64,000 nucleotides of DNA from Mariannaea sp. PMI_226 (Eukaryota > Ascomycota > Sordariomycetes > Hypocreales > Nectriaceae), in the NCBI GenBank assembly GCA_024336345.1, contig JANFOG010000019.1, forward strand, positions 1-64,000. Direction: 5' to 3'. The translations under genes were made by a program, and so were the position numbers. The notes beneath the pieces were generated by a model. That model did no database searches. It was given only the letters and a program-made list of their open reading frames with translations, and was not told the DNA's origin. Positions 42,097 to 53,575 of the stretch are shown piece by piece. How positions within the stretch are numbered: position 1 is the first letter of the stretch; each line of letters opens with the position of its first letter.

Positions 42097-43009
42097 TTAA
42101 ATTACTACAGTTATGGCATGAAGGAAAGCTGGGTTAGCCATTGGTATTCAGGATGTCGAAGCGGGCAATGAACTCTTGGCCCCAGTCGTGCCACCCGTAA
42201 GCTCATCACAACTTCTGGATCAGATATTCTTGCCGGCAGTTCAGGAACTCGTAATGAGCATGGCCCTCACTCGCAGTGTTTAGCTGGAGCCACTCCACTC
42301 ATATTGTGTGAAACGAGATATTAGTCGAATAAAGTCTAGCCGCGATCCACCCGCTAGCTTAACGGGACCTACGTGTTAACCAGCCTATTTTAAAGCAGGG
42401 ATACTGAAGCTGTATATAAAGGACGGCCTCTCTTATGATAACAAAAAGAGCATACAAGCTTACCACCATGCACAGGGGCTAGGTCGCAGGACTAGCGGGT
42501 GGAGGCGTTTTACTCTAACCACACTAACCGAAGAAATACGGGTTTAGTTATATATCTTGGGCTATGGGTTGGGATACGCCATTTTCCTGTATCTATCTTG
42601 CCAATATTATAAAGGCACTAGGGTGTTTATAATAAAGAAAGGAACAAGATTATCCAACTCCTAAGTTTGAAGTAATAATATCTCATACAACATCTTGCGT
42701 TGGACTGAGGGCTCGCCACAAGGCAGTATGCCTACACCGACGTGAATAGTAGTTTCGTCTATGGTTACCTACGGATTGATATGCATGCATTTTTCCATCG
42801 TAGAGATGCACTTCCTAGAAGGATGTGGGCTTACTATTGATGTTGAAGCTTTTTAAGGGCCTTACTGAGATTTTTATAAAGAGCGAATTAGCTTCTTTCG
42901 TAAAAAGAAACTAGATCTGGAATTCGGGTTACTAGCGTTGCTATGTCTATAAATGGAGAAATTAAGTATATCAAAATAATAAAAAGAAACTATTTCTTCC
43001 GTATAAGGC
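42097..43009. other. Spacer with a possible LTR remnant
   Basis: Between about 42302 and 42522 lies TGTGTGAAACGAGATATTAG through TGTATATAAAGGACGG (TATA, 42411) to ACTAGCGGGTGGAGGCG. CCACCCGCTAG (42350-42360) and CTAGCGGGTGG (42494-42504) are exact inverted copies. This is LTR-like, but ends and target duplication are unclear. On the minus strand 42290-42120 a short frame (EWLQLNTASEGHAHYEFL) looks protein-like but is unassigned. Confidence 0.4.
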
Positions 43010-45790
43010 ATGCCGATAGTGGTTTCCATCTTGCTCTATATACAATAGGCGCTTGTGATGCTCTCGTCTTGCGGCAGGAGCATCATGTCTTTGCGTCTGC
43101 ATACGAAACTCCCCCAGTGCCGGTTCTTTCGTCGGCGCTTTGCGCCAAGGAAGTCGCCGGAGAGCTGACCTACTTGTCAGCCACGATGTTCCTCCTCGCT
43201 TGGCTCCTCCTGTACGTTTGATCTGACTCCTTTGAGCCCTAGAGTCTCCGTGCGCTCGATGAATTGGATGGTCTTCTTGACCATGTTACGCACATTGAGT
43301 AGTTTCCTTCTGTCTCTGCAGCCTCTAAGTTCTTACTACCGCAGGGTCCGGAAGGTCCTGCAGTGCAATAGAACGTATTTGACGGTCTGGCGCCCCTCTC
43401 CGCAAGGGCAGTCTGGGCTCTCGATTTAAGGTACTCGTCTTGCGAAAAGGAAGTCCAGCAGACCGATCTTCTTGGTGCATAACTGGACTAGCCTTGCGGA
43501 TTGTTTTTTGCTTAGCTCCTTATGGATGTTCAGAACCTTTAGTGTTGGCTGTGGTGCGTAGCGGTATGATGCTCTGCCTTGTGATTCCTGCTCCCATTCT
43601 GCTTCCCACCTAGCTATTGCTTCTTTATGTGCCTATATCTTGATTGTGGTTTATAGTGTGCGGAGATTAGGTTGGGTCTCGGCCCTGGGGCCAGAACTCT
43701 GCTCCCTCCAACCTGTTGCTTCCTTTGCTGTTATATCAACAAGTTCATTACTATATATACCTTGATGCGCCGGTACCCATCTGATCTCTACTTTGCGGCC
43801 GCTATTGTGGATCCTGTCAATTGTTGTGGCTATATCTTGAAGGATGTATGCACCGGACCGGTGCCCGGGCTTGGCTGCCGACCGTATTGCTACTTGATTG
43901 TCTGTGTAGATCATAACTGTCTTTCTCTTGCTGCCCCTATCCAATATTGACTGTGCTAGCTGGAGCGCAAGGCTGATGCCCTGGAGCTCACCAGCATATA
44001 CTGTCGATGTGTTTTCGTTGCCCATATATTGCTTTGCCATGACTCCGTTGGTGTCACATACCGCGGCGGCACCTATCTCTCTGTTGATGCCACTGCCATC
44101 TGTGTAAACACGGATGACGTTAGGGACCTTTAGACTCTTGTTGTAGCTATTGTGTGCTTCTTCCTTTGATCCCTCGATGAAAGTCCTGGGGGCTTGCCAC
44201 CATGGGGCCACTGTATAAGGGAGCGCTGGCTCCAGCTGCATTATATTTGGGCTATCTTCTTCTTGCACTTGTCTCTGTATGTGGTGTTGCGGACTCGCTC
44301 TCCGTTCGTGAGGGTCATTCCTAAAGCCAAGCCTAGCAAGGGCCTCCACGTTGTGTTTCCATATCTGTTGTTTTATCGGCAGTATGTAGGTTTCGATGTT
44401 CACTGTTGGCGATGAAGTCGCTCAGTACGCCCCCATAACAACCCTCAGAGCCCGCGCCTGAAGTCGTTCCAGAGTAGCTAATGTGTAGTGTGAATATGTC
44501 TCCTTTGTGTAGTAGTTTGAGTTAGACCAGGCCGAGCAGGCATACATGATCTGCGGGATCACCACTCCCTTGAAGATCTTTCGCATATCACTCAGGCCCA
44601 CGCCCTAAGTTGAGCTTCCCAGACAACTTAAGGCTGAAATGGTCTTGGTTACCTTCCGCTGTATCTCATCGACGTGAGGTTTCCAAGTCAGTTTTGTGTC
44701 CATAGTGAGGCCGAGATATTTGCATGTTCCCTTCGGCCGGACCGTCCCCCAGGGTGTCTGCACCGGCTGATCCATATCAAACCTCCTTGCCCTCGTGAAA
44801 TGCACTAACTGAAACTTCTTAGGAGAGAACACTGATGCATGCTTGGCAGCCCAGCTCTCTGCCACTCCGAGCGACTCTTGTAGCTTCCTGCAGGTCTCTC
44901 TTGTCGTTTTCCCGCAGGCTAGGATAGCTACATCATCAATAAAGCCCGTCGCTGTGGTTCCCGCGGCGGGGTTGTTGCACTGTTCTATTAGGTCTGCATT
45001 GTAGAAGAGGTATAGTATAGGATTGGTGAGAATGGCGATCCTTGAGGAATTCCAGTTGTAAGCTTGAATTGTTCGGATTCGAAGCCATCTACCACAATGG
45101 TTGTATACCTCTCCTGTAGCGAGCTCTCTAGCCATCTAACAATGCCTTTATCTACCCTCCTCTTCCGCAGGTTGTGGAAGAGTCTGGTATGTGAGACATT
45201 GTCAAATGCGCCAGTTACATCAAGGAGTAGGTAGCTACTAGGCCGTGCCCTGTGTTCCACGCTTCATATATCTTGTTGATAATGAGGTGAAGGGCATGCT
45301 CTGTGGACCTGAGCTTCCTGCCGCCCATGTGGGTAGCGGGGAGCAAGTTATAGGTCTCGGCTATATAGCTCAGCCTCCCCGCAATAATTGCATCCATAAT
45401 TTTCCCTATAGAATTGAGTAGTGCAATCGGTCTGTGTGCCTTGGGTTCTGTGTAGTCGTCTTTCCCTAGTTTGCGGGTTACTACAGTGGTGGATTCGCGG
45501 TAGTATTTAGGGCAGTACCCAAGCTTGAGACTCTGGTTGAAGATTCTGGCAAGATGTACCGCGATGAGTGGTGATATATATTGTAGTGCTGCGTTTTGAT
45601 ACCATCTGGCCCAGGGGCCTTCTCTGCAGCTGTTTGCGAGATAGCATCTTCGACCTCCTTCTATGTAATTGGTGGCAACTGAATTTGATCTCTGTATGTT
45701 GCTCCCTGAATGTCTTCTAAGTCAGCTTCCGGAGGAGCTGGGAAGAAGGCATTTCTGAAGGTATGGGCCTTTCCCTCTGGTGTAGTAACA
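43010..45790 (-). mobile_element. Tad1-like LINE, ORF2 remnant (copy 1)
   Basis: Read leftward, the reverse transcriptase is seen in pieces: GRLSYIAETYNLLPATHMGG, LLLDVTGAFDNVSH, GIPQGSPFSPILY and GFIDDVAILACG (the catalytic Asp pair appears as DD), then KYLGLTMDTKLTWKPHV. RNase H follows with YTDGSG, ELQGISLALQLA, YTDNQVAI and WVPAHQG, and a C-terminal Cys/His region about 43440-43240 matches copy 2. Frameshifts separate the blocks near 45240, 45030 and 44600. Homology with copy 2 ends near 43010, so the 3' tail is lost. On the right it is interrupted by a second LINE at 45791. Confidence 0.85.
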
Positions 45791-46960
45791 GTTTGTTTGT
45801 TTGTTTGTTTGATTTATTACCGTCCTGAGGGCACCATGGGCCACACATATAATCCCGTAAGGGCAAGAGGACGTGTATGTATGTATGTATGTATGTATGT
45901 GTATTTTTCGTCCGGGGCCGTGAGGCCCGTAAGATTCCCTATAGGGACAAAGGACGTGCTGGGCTAGAAACTAATGCTAAGTCTATCTTACATTAAAACG
46001 CTTTAAGAAAGCAGAGTACTATCCAGCATATTTACAGCTCTAAGGCGCACTAATTCGAGCCTGTTACCCGTCAGCGGGATAGCCAGGCGCGGCGTTTACA
46101 TCGAACGCTACTATGTGCATAGTCCCAAATTGGGGCAGTGTACGTGTTTGGAGGAAGGCTGTCCAGATATTGAAAGGGGTGATTTTAGATCCAGGGAGCC
46201 TACCACAAAAGTAGAAGAGGGGACAAATGAAAGAGGAAGAGAGTGGAAGGAGCACGCAAGTGCGTGTTCAATCGCACTCGTCTAACGACGAGGGCATATT
46301 TTCGAAAAGAAAGCGCTTTTCCTTGCTAGTTCGATAAATTTATTAATATCTTCACCTAATGCAACGCTGACTGCTGCTTCTGGTGAAGCACCCAACCTCA
46401 TCCGATGGCGCGGTAATACCTTCCTGCAATAGAAGATGTGATCTGGTGACTTGCGCCTGCCGCATGAACAGGTCAAATGTACATCATCATGATGAAGCCA
46501 CTCATGGTATGCGGCAAAGTCCCCGTGCAGGGTCCTTGCTGCAAGTAGATGGTGGAGAGTTGCCCGCGGGAGCGAAAGCTCTGTCGGGCAGCGTATAGTC
46601 GCCTTGAGATTGAGTTTCTGGTACTGTTTCGGTTTGGAGGTTGTCCACCACGCTCTGAAGGTTTCTTTCGGCTTATGTTTCGCAATTCTTCTCAAGTATA
46701 GTTTTATCCACATTACAAAATTTGTTGAACATCGCATATCCCAATCGCATAATAATCTTGAACTTTTGGTGTGAGTTATAAAGACCGTGAAAGGGGAGCC
46801 GAAGCCAGCCAGAGGGGAGATCTTATTGTTTAGCCTCTTCCTATAGATTTCCGAAATTGTCGATAAATATATAGTCATCGAGCTTGCTTCTATAGTAGAC
46901 CTCAAATTGGAAGCCCTTTGGTGGTGTCATTTTAGTAGATTAGTGCAGTAGCTATGGTGA
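45791..46960 (-). mobile_element. 5'-truncated Tad1-like LINE (copy 3) with (CAAA)n tail
   Basis: The minus-strand frame 46905-46282 reads LPRATLHHLLAARTLHGDFA, YHEWLHHDDVHLTCSCGRRK and SPDHIFYCRKVLP, the C-terminal Cys/His region typical of Tad1 ORF2 proteins after RNase H. A 3' untranslated part leads to a tail of AAAC repeats (GTTT units on the plus strand, 45791-45810), the expected microsatellite-like LINE end. It abuts copy 1 exactly at the tail, so it probably inserted into copy 1. Its sequence is a different subfamily. Confidence 0.75.
45873..45904. repeat. GTAT tetranucleotide microsatellite
   Basis: About seven GTAT units inside the 3' part of LINE copy 3. Confidence 0.9.
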
Positions 46961-49332
46961 AATGCTAAATGCCCTAAGAATGACGTCAGTATTGCGAAAA
47001 ACCTGTCCATATGTATTTCTTGCTTATATAATATTGTAATATTCACAATATTATATATCTATTATACTAATTCAATTTAAGATTGGGATATTATTGTAGA
47101 TTGGCCTTAACCTTCTGTACTTTTGTATTATGTAGAAGTGGGCGATGGCAAGTATTTCTATTTTATATATAGTATAATCTTGAATGCATAATAGATAAAT
47201 TGATAATAGAGTAGAGTTGGAGAGCTTATTGAGTGAAGTTATAATGGTCTTCTCTTTTGGATAAATATTCTATTATATAATAAAGACTATTTTTGCCTAT
47301 AGAAAGGCTAAATAAGATAATCTTATCCTAATATATTTTTAGCGCCCATTGTGTTTTACGCTAGTATCAATCTAATAGCAAGGTACTTCCAATTCTTTGG
47401 TGAACCTAGCCCGCTCGTTAGCCTAGTAGGTGATGAATTCTTCTAAAAGCAATATTGTATTGCTAGGGACTAAATAAAATGGAAACTTAACTAGATAGGC
47501 TATGCCTATTATAGCTTAGTTTTCGTTCAAGCTATTGAGTTAATAACGATTTAAACAACTTATAAGCCATTAATATAATAATAGTAAGAAAAGAAAAAAT
47601 TTAAAAGATTATATTAGATAAAAAAGAAAGCGTGAATAAATTATGTCTGGTCCTGAGTTTAATATAGTAATTAAAAAAAGCGAGGAGCTAGCGGCCTAAT
47701 GCTGTTATACTTAATATGTCTGGTTAGTGCGTTTTGTTGGGAAAAATGCTGGGGAGGCGTGTGAAATGGTAGCCAAAGGACGTCTATTAGAAGAATGGGA
47801 GTTGTAAGATGGCCAACCAAGTGTGTGACCCTAGGAATAGTGGCTATGGCCCGTGGCGTTATATTATAGATAAGAAAAATGGGCCTTGGTATTAGTTAAT
47901 TTGGAGTTTTGTGGGTGTGAGTTTTTATATAGGGCTAAGTTCTTGGATTTTGGGGTGTGGGATGAGGTTTGGGGTATATTGGATTGCTTGGTTTTGTTGA
48001 GCTAGGATAGCTTTAGGGAGATAAAAGTTGAAGCCAGTGTGTTTAAATTTAATGATATGGTGCTTAATTGATGTAAAAATAGAACTTCATTGATTATGGT
48101 AATTTGAAGATATATTGAAGCTTGTTATGTAGAATTGTATAGGGGGAGGGGAGCATTATCACCAACCGCATCCATCGGTAGCAATAATATAAGATATCTT
48201 TACCTTAAGAGCTTAGATACTTGGAAATCGCTAGAGCTCTGAGCCTTATATTATAGTAAACCACCCTATTGTAAAGCATGCCAAATCCATAGGGTCTAAT
48301 AGCGGCAAATATTTATTTGTCTAATTTAGGTGTGCAGAAGTGCTGCAGCCTGCCTGTGCTCCGCCATAATGGCCCCGGGGTGCGTAGGGAAGTTCGGGAA
48401 TGTAGGAAAGGGGCATTATATTAACTAAATATATCTATTGGCAACCACTAATAGTAAATAATTGCAGAACTGGATACTTTATTTAAGAGATATTATAATT
48501 ATGTGGCTGATTATGACCTTAGTATGGTTAGGAATGAATAATATACACCATATGATAATAATTATAAATAGCACAATTCTTAATCATAGCTCTCAATGGT
48601 CAAAGAAAAATAATAGGAGTTTATTACCAACCCTCAAATATGTGACCTCTATCTCTTCATAATACCTTAATTATTAAGCTATATACTTTAGTTCTAATCT
48701 TTTCACCATAATAGCGGGAGTATTTCCCACCCAGACCCGGCTGCCCAGGTCTAGCAAAGTTTGGAGGTATCTCTTTATTAGCTCTTAAGATGAAATATAT
48801 ACTGTCTGTCCTATCTTTAAAGGTAGGTCTGTGAGGGTTTGGGAAGGAGGGGGGAGGGGGAGGGGGGGAGAATAATAAACAGGAAAAAGGGAATATCTTG
48901 CTATATACTTAGTGAGAATAATAGACATGTTTATTTCGTATTACCTTATTCTTAATATCTTCTTCCTCTCCCTATATTTTCTTTCTCTTTCTATTTATTC
49001 TAATTGCACTATGAACATCTAGATGAACCTACCTTTAGTTATTGGCATACTCGCTTGGGTTTGGGTCTAATATAATGCCTTCTGGCGCCGCCATATCCAA
49101 TAGATAAAGTATCAATCTATTACTTATTAATCTATCACTTTCCAATCCTCCCTCCTTCTACTTCTACTTACTTATATTTATCCTAAATTTAATATTCTAC
49201 TTTATTTTTTAGAGTTATCCTTATGGTTATCGCCCTAGGAGAAAAGCGCCCTATTAGCCCCTTACCGTAAATAACTCTCCTCCAGGCAGTCTCAATATAT
49301 GTTGAGGCCCATACAAGATGGTGTTATTATCT
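46961..49332. other. AT-rich stretch, no intact gene
   Basis: The base composition drops to strongly AT-rich, with abundant TATA/TTAA words and stops in all frames, the look of RIP-degraded repeat DNA. A G-rich patch lies near 48845-48870. No family could be read through the damage. Confidence 0.5.
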
Positions 49333-50663
49333 TTGGCGATTAAGGATGCTGCGGCCTTCCCAAATGGCACTACTAACTATAAGCCGCTCTAAAGTAATAC
49401 TAAGTATGGTGCTAAGAAGCTTTATGCTACTAATATTCCAATAATTTAGGCCAATATTTACCTTTATATTAATTGGCTTAATATTTCTTTTATTATAATA
49501 ATTCCTATTATTAGCTTTATCTCCGCCTACTGGGTCCCTCTTTATCTCTTTATTGGCATTTAAGCTATTATACTCTATTTTAACACCGGCCTTGGAATTA
49601 CTGCTAGTAAGTCCTTATTTAAGTGCATACCCCTTCTGCTGCTTATTAATACTGACTTTCTGACTATTTTGTAGGTTATTATTATCTTTGGGCTCATACT
49701 TTATATAATGCCACTACTCCCCTTAAGATCTACCTGGCTACTGTTAGTGCTGGTGCTATTGAGGGCTCTATCCGCTGGTGGTCCGCCGGCTACCGCACTT
49801 ATCATCAATATACCAATACCAATAAAGACCCCTACTCTATCCATAAAGGTCTCCTTTACTCCTACCTTAGATAGATGGCCTTTAAGTAGAACCCCAAGCA
49901 TTAGGGCCAAACCAACATCACCAACCTTAATGAGGACCTGATTGTTATTTGGCAGTACTGCAACTACCTTAAGTGTATTATCTTTATGGCATTTGTCTTG
50001 CCTATTATAGTCGCTGGTTTCGGTTAGCACGACTGGCTTGGCGGTTTTGTATACGCTGGTGTCCTCCGAGTCTGCTTCTTCCAGCAGGCCACTTTCTGCG
50101 TTAACTCCCTCACCCACTGGCTCGGTGACCACCTTATTACTGCCCTTATCACCCTTGGGGAGGGCTACCACAACTTCCACCACGAGTTTCCCTTGGATTA
50201 CCGAAATGCTATCGACTGGTACCAATATGACCCCATTAAGTGGTCTATTTAGATCTAGAAGCAGTTTGGCCTTGCCTATAACCTAAAGCAATTTTGCTAA
50301 AATGAGATTAATAAGGGTTGTGTTTAGTAGATCCAGAAGAAGCTTAACCAAAAGTATGCCACCCTCAACTAGGGTATTCCCTTAGAGTAGCTTCTTATTG
50401 TCTATTGGGATGACTTTATAGCCGACTCCAAGAATGGAAAGGCTATTGTGGCTATTATTAGTATTATCTACAATATGACTGACTTCATTAAGGACCATCC
50501 CGGTGGCAAAGCACTCATTATCTCCCTTATTAATAAGGATATTACCGCCATTTTCAATAGTGGTATCTACAACCACTCTAACGCCGCCAACAACCTCCTG
50601 TCGACTATATATGTAGGTGTCCTTCGTGGTGGCTATAAAGTCGAGATTTGGAAGTGTGTTTAA
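49333..50663 (+). pseudogene. OLE1: Delta-9 fatty-acid (stearoyl-CoA) desaturase with cytochrome b5 domain, RIP-degraded
   Basis: Behind many stops the frame follows the fungal desaturase end to end: [131 protein letters not shown] and [20 protein letters not shown]. The b5 tail follows ([38 protein letters not shown]). A GTAAGT..TAG intron (49607-49674, branch TACTGAC) is still visible. Histidine box 1 is YYLWAH (HRLWAH expected), box 2 is GYRTYHQY, and box 3 (HNFHH) is intact. Stops are mainly TAG/TAA where CAG, CAA or TGG is expected. It is a dead duplicate of an essential membrane-lipid enzyme gene. Confidence 0.9.
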
Positions 50664-51261
50664 TTTAAGCATAACCTACTTGAGAAAGGCAGCCAGTGGT
50701 CAGAGCGCATATATATCCAATAGTTATCAAAGTCTTTTATTTCTTAAAATAAGTGCTTAACCTACTCCAGCTGATTAGCCCAATATATTTCACTATCGGT
50801 CGCTGTGGATTCCTGATTTAGCAAGGCCACTGCTGAGATCGGAGGATTTTTAATACTGATAATGGTTTTGAGGAAGTGTTTGATATATTAGCGACTGTAT
50901 TTACTATTGCCCCTCTTGGTGTTATTTGGCGGCTAAAAGCGGAACCCGGAAAGGTCTTGTTGATCTCGAATGATTCTGGGTATTTTACCAATCCCTCGGC
51001 GACCTTATGCCGTTTTGAGGCGGTAGATCGCGGTGTCTGGCCTGCAGATGTGTAGCGACTTCATCCGATACGCACGCGAACCCGCATATCTTACACACCG
51101 CAAGCCGATACTATAAGAGATGGATGAACGGCTCCATTCTTGGCAGGAAAAGAGAGTTGCTATTGTTGATGATAGTTGTTTATTGGAGAGCGTATATATG
51201 TGGCCTTTTGGGTCGCGAGATAAGAGACATATTGGTGATATTGATCTATGTCGCGTTTCTT
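50664..51261. other. Spacer after the desaturase pseudogene
   Basis: The first 80 bases may continue the degraded desaturase C-terminus (FKHNLLEKGSQWSERIYIQ). Base composition changes from AT-rich to balanced near 50935, likely the edge of the degraded block. No gene follows. Confidence 0.4.
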
Positions 51262-51689
51262 GTTGTTATATTACGCAGGGGGTGCTGGGTGCATTTTTAT
51301 GAGAAAGTCATTATTGTATTTGTTACATAAGAATAGGGTCAACTTCAAGGCATAGAAGGTCTTGATTTTCAGCTATGGAAAGGTCCTATAGCAGGCTATT
51401 TATCTTCTATGGATAGGGCAGTCTATAGGGGCTTGACCCTATAAGTTCTCACTGTTCCTGTTGTTATAGGTTGTGTTTTACTTACACAGTCATAGCTGCC
51501 GGCGATCCCTTCACCGCACAGCAGCTTTGGTGTTGACCGCTATTTGACAGTATTGATTGTAGTTATTTGTTTTAATGAACGTGAAGGCCCCATTTTATAT
51601 TCAATATGAGCCTGAGTCCTACGACGTCGCCACCGTCTAGGACTTCTTTAGAGTTTATGTCATGAAGTCGAGGGGAAACCTTAATTCTA
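51262..51689 (+). repeat. Dispersed repeat, copy 2, split by a solo LTR
   Basis: It matches 36384-36561 on both sides of the insertion at 51321-51549. The comparison with the uninterrupted copy shows the pre-insertion site directly. Confidence 0.7.
51321..51549 (-). mobile_element. Solo LTR, family A, second copy, with 5-bp target duplication
   Basis: The 229-bp segment runs from TGTTACATAAGAATAGGG to ACCGCTATTTGACA and is the reverse complement of the copy at 21778-22004, with clear similarity throughout. GTATT flanks it (51316-51320 and 51550-51554). The dispersed repeat at 36.4 kb lacks it. Confidence 0.88.
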
Positions 51690-52431
51690 CCAACATTTCT
51701 TACATAACCTTCAACTCGCTTTTTATCCATCTCAATTCTTCTTTTTATTTTCTTCTTTTTCTTCTTTTGACTTCCTTTTCTTTTACATTTTCAATAATAA
51801 TATAATACGGAGAGGTAAGTTACTGTAATATTAAGGAATTGCAATTTATTTTGTATGAGTGAGTATTATTAAATGCTTGTATTTCATTAGAGATGCCTAG
51901 CTGATGAAAGTAGTGGCTGATAGCGTCAGATAGAGCATCGTGCCGGGCGTCATGATGTGACTTGAAAGAGGGGTAAAAGGCAAAAAATTCCCCCGATGAC
52001 AACATCAACACAGACATCATTAGCATAACAGAAATACAGACCATTTGATCAATTGAATATCTTCCTTTTGATGCTTCAAGCATCGTCCATTTCCCGTGAT
52101 TTCGCCTCCCCCGGTCTCGTAGCCCCGGGCCGATGTGTCCCGGGCTACGAGTCCAAAGGTATAGCCGGGGAGTAGACCGGGAATGGCAGTCTGTCTCCAA
52201 ACTCTCTCTGGGTATTTCCCGGATATATATTATCACAGCCTTAGTGGCGATACCTTCTGATACCCAAGGCTTACCTGCCGCAGAGACTTCTTCCAGTCAC
52301 ATTATTCAGCCTTATCACATTCGCGCACTCGAGCCACAGTCCAGTTACATACTACATCCTTGTTTTGCCAACCTAGGTCTACTCTGCAAGTAGCAAATCT
52401 CCGTCAAACGTTTTATTGCCACGTTATTGAA
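51690..52431. other. Spacer and RGS-gene promoter
   Basis: A T-rich stretch (TTCTTTTT words) lies at 51730-51790. A small minus-strand frame (52044-51820) starts with an ATG and a hydrophobic segment (MVCISVMLMMSVLML) and could be a tiny secreted protein, but nothing else supports it. Confidence 0.35.
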
Positions 52432-53067
52432 ATGGACACGACAGGCCCACGACATCCCACCCTAGGCGAGATTCTCTTGGATGTCTCTCCGTCGCCATGG
52501 ACCTTGCGCGCCTTCACGGTTCATCTCTCCCAACACCACTGCGAAGAGACTCTCGAGTTCACTCTGGACGCCGAGAAGTATGCCTCCGTCTATAACCGGC
52601 TAGCTACCGAGAGCCCTATGCAGCGTGACAGAGCCGATCGTATAATCTCATCATGGCAAAAGTTGATACGAATCTACATCGCTCCTGATGGACCACGACA
52701 AATCAATATCTCTAGCCGAGAGCGGGATCATCTTTTGAATCTCCCGTGTGGACCTTCACTCCCTCACCCTTCTGAGCTAGATGAGTCTCGCCGAATTATA
52801 TACAACCTTATGAACGACTCTATCCTCGCCCCCTTCCTCGAGTCGATTAGTCCCATGCAGCACGAAAGTCCGCTTGAGGAGCGGATACCGTCCCCTGATA
52901 ATCACCCCCAACCAAGCGTCGGTTGGGATGCCACACAATCGGTTTCCAGGAATTTGCCTCTCTCCGATTCGACTCTTCACACGTCTCCAGGAGGGTTCCA
53001 TCTTGCCATCGCCGCATACGAGAGATATTGGGAAAGGGTCAGGCGCTATGCTACCTTGCACCCATAA
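52432..53067 (+). CDS. RGS-domain protein (regulator of G-protein signalling)
   Basis: The ATG at 52432 gives 211 residues ending in TAA; the frame is open a little further upstream, but this Met begins the family-like sequence. Residues about 8-130 form an RGS domain: PTLGEILLDVSPSPWTLRAF, TVHLSQHHCEETLEFTLDAE, RIISSWQKLIRIYIAPDGPR and ESRRIIYNLMNDSILAPFLE. The patterns 'PTL.eIL', 'F..fLsq.hceE.leF.lda' and 'W..li..yi.p' with a late 'v...m..d...pFl.s' helix are typical of small fungal RGS proteins. Such proteins speed GTP hydrolysis by G-alpha subunits at the membrane. The C-terminal 80 residues are Ser/Pro-rich. The gene has no introns or lesions and stands alone between an LTR and a hAT element; its partner G-alpha is not in this window. 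Confidence 0.85.
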   Translation: MDTTGPRHPTLGEILLDVSPSPWTLRAFTVHLSQHHCEETLEFTLDAEKYASVYNRLATESPMQRDRADRIISSWQKLIRIYIAPDGPRQINISSRERDHLLNLPCGPSLPHPSELDESRRIIYNLMNDSILAPFLESISPMQHESPLEERIPSPDNHPQPSVGWDATQSVSRNLPLSDSTLHTSPGGFHLAIAAYERYWERVRRYATLHP

Positions 53068-53575
53068 AAGTACAAATTTTGTTCTCTATACCGTCTGCTC
53101 CTTCTCGCAAGCGGCCCTGAAACTGTGAGAACGAGGAAGAGGCGATGATACGACAAAAAGGGGGGTTGGAAACACCACGCAGGCTACCCAGAGTATTTCG
53201 GGGGACTCAGCCCGATAGCAGGCCAAGAGAGCCTATAGCAGATGAAATCGGGATACTTTATCCCAACCAGCACGACAAATCGAATATGGACCCGACGGGG
53301 CAGGTCCTTCAACTGCGGGACACATGCGTACGTTATCAATCGAAACTGCATCTACGGATCCTTTGCATTGAGACCAGCAAATATTGGAAGAGGAGACGAC
53401 CGGCGTGCCCGAGCTTACCAACTACTTCGAGGATATGCAATACTATTTGATGTCAAACATGGTCAGCCCGTGCCCCTGCTGCGGACCGATGCAAAGCACA
53501 GCTAGCCGGAGCGGTAATAGGGATCGCCAACACTGCTAGCTATAGCAGTGAGGGCATCACCAACATTAGTAAGAC
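53068..53575. other. Spacer with protein-like but unassigned frames
   Basis: One plus frame near 53385-53510 reads LTNYFEDMQYYLMSNMVSPC then PCCGPMQSTASRSG, which has some coding character but no known family. A near-perfect 20-nt palindrome (CACTGCTA..TAGCAGTG, 53531-53550) follows just before the hAT tip. Confidence 0.35.

Noticed and set aside
45791..45904. GTTT and GTAT repeat runs as a CRISPR-like or regulatory array
   Set aside because: They are plain tetranucleotide microsatellites; the first is the tail of a LINE, and CRISPR arrays are not expected in a fungus.
51820..52044. A possible small secreted protein of 74 residues (minus strand)
   Set aside because: Only a hydrophobic N-terminus supports it; no cysteine pattern or family, so it is mentioned only in the spacer entry.
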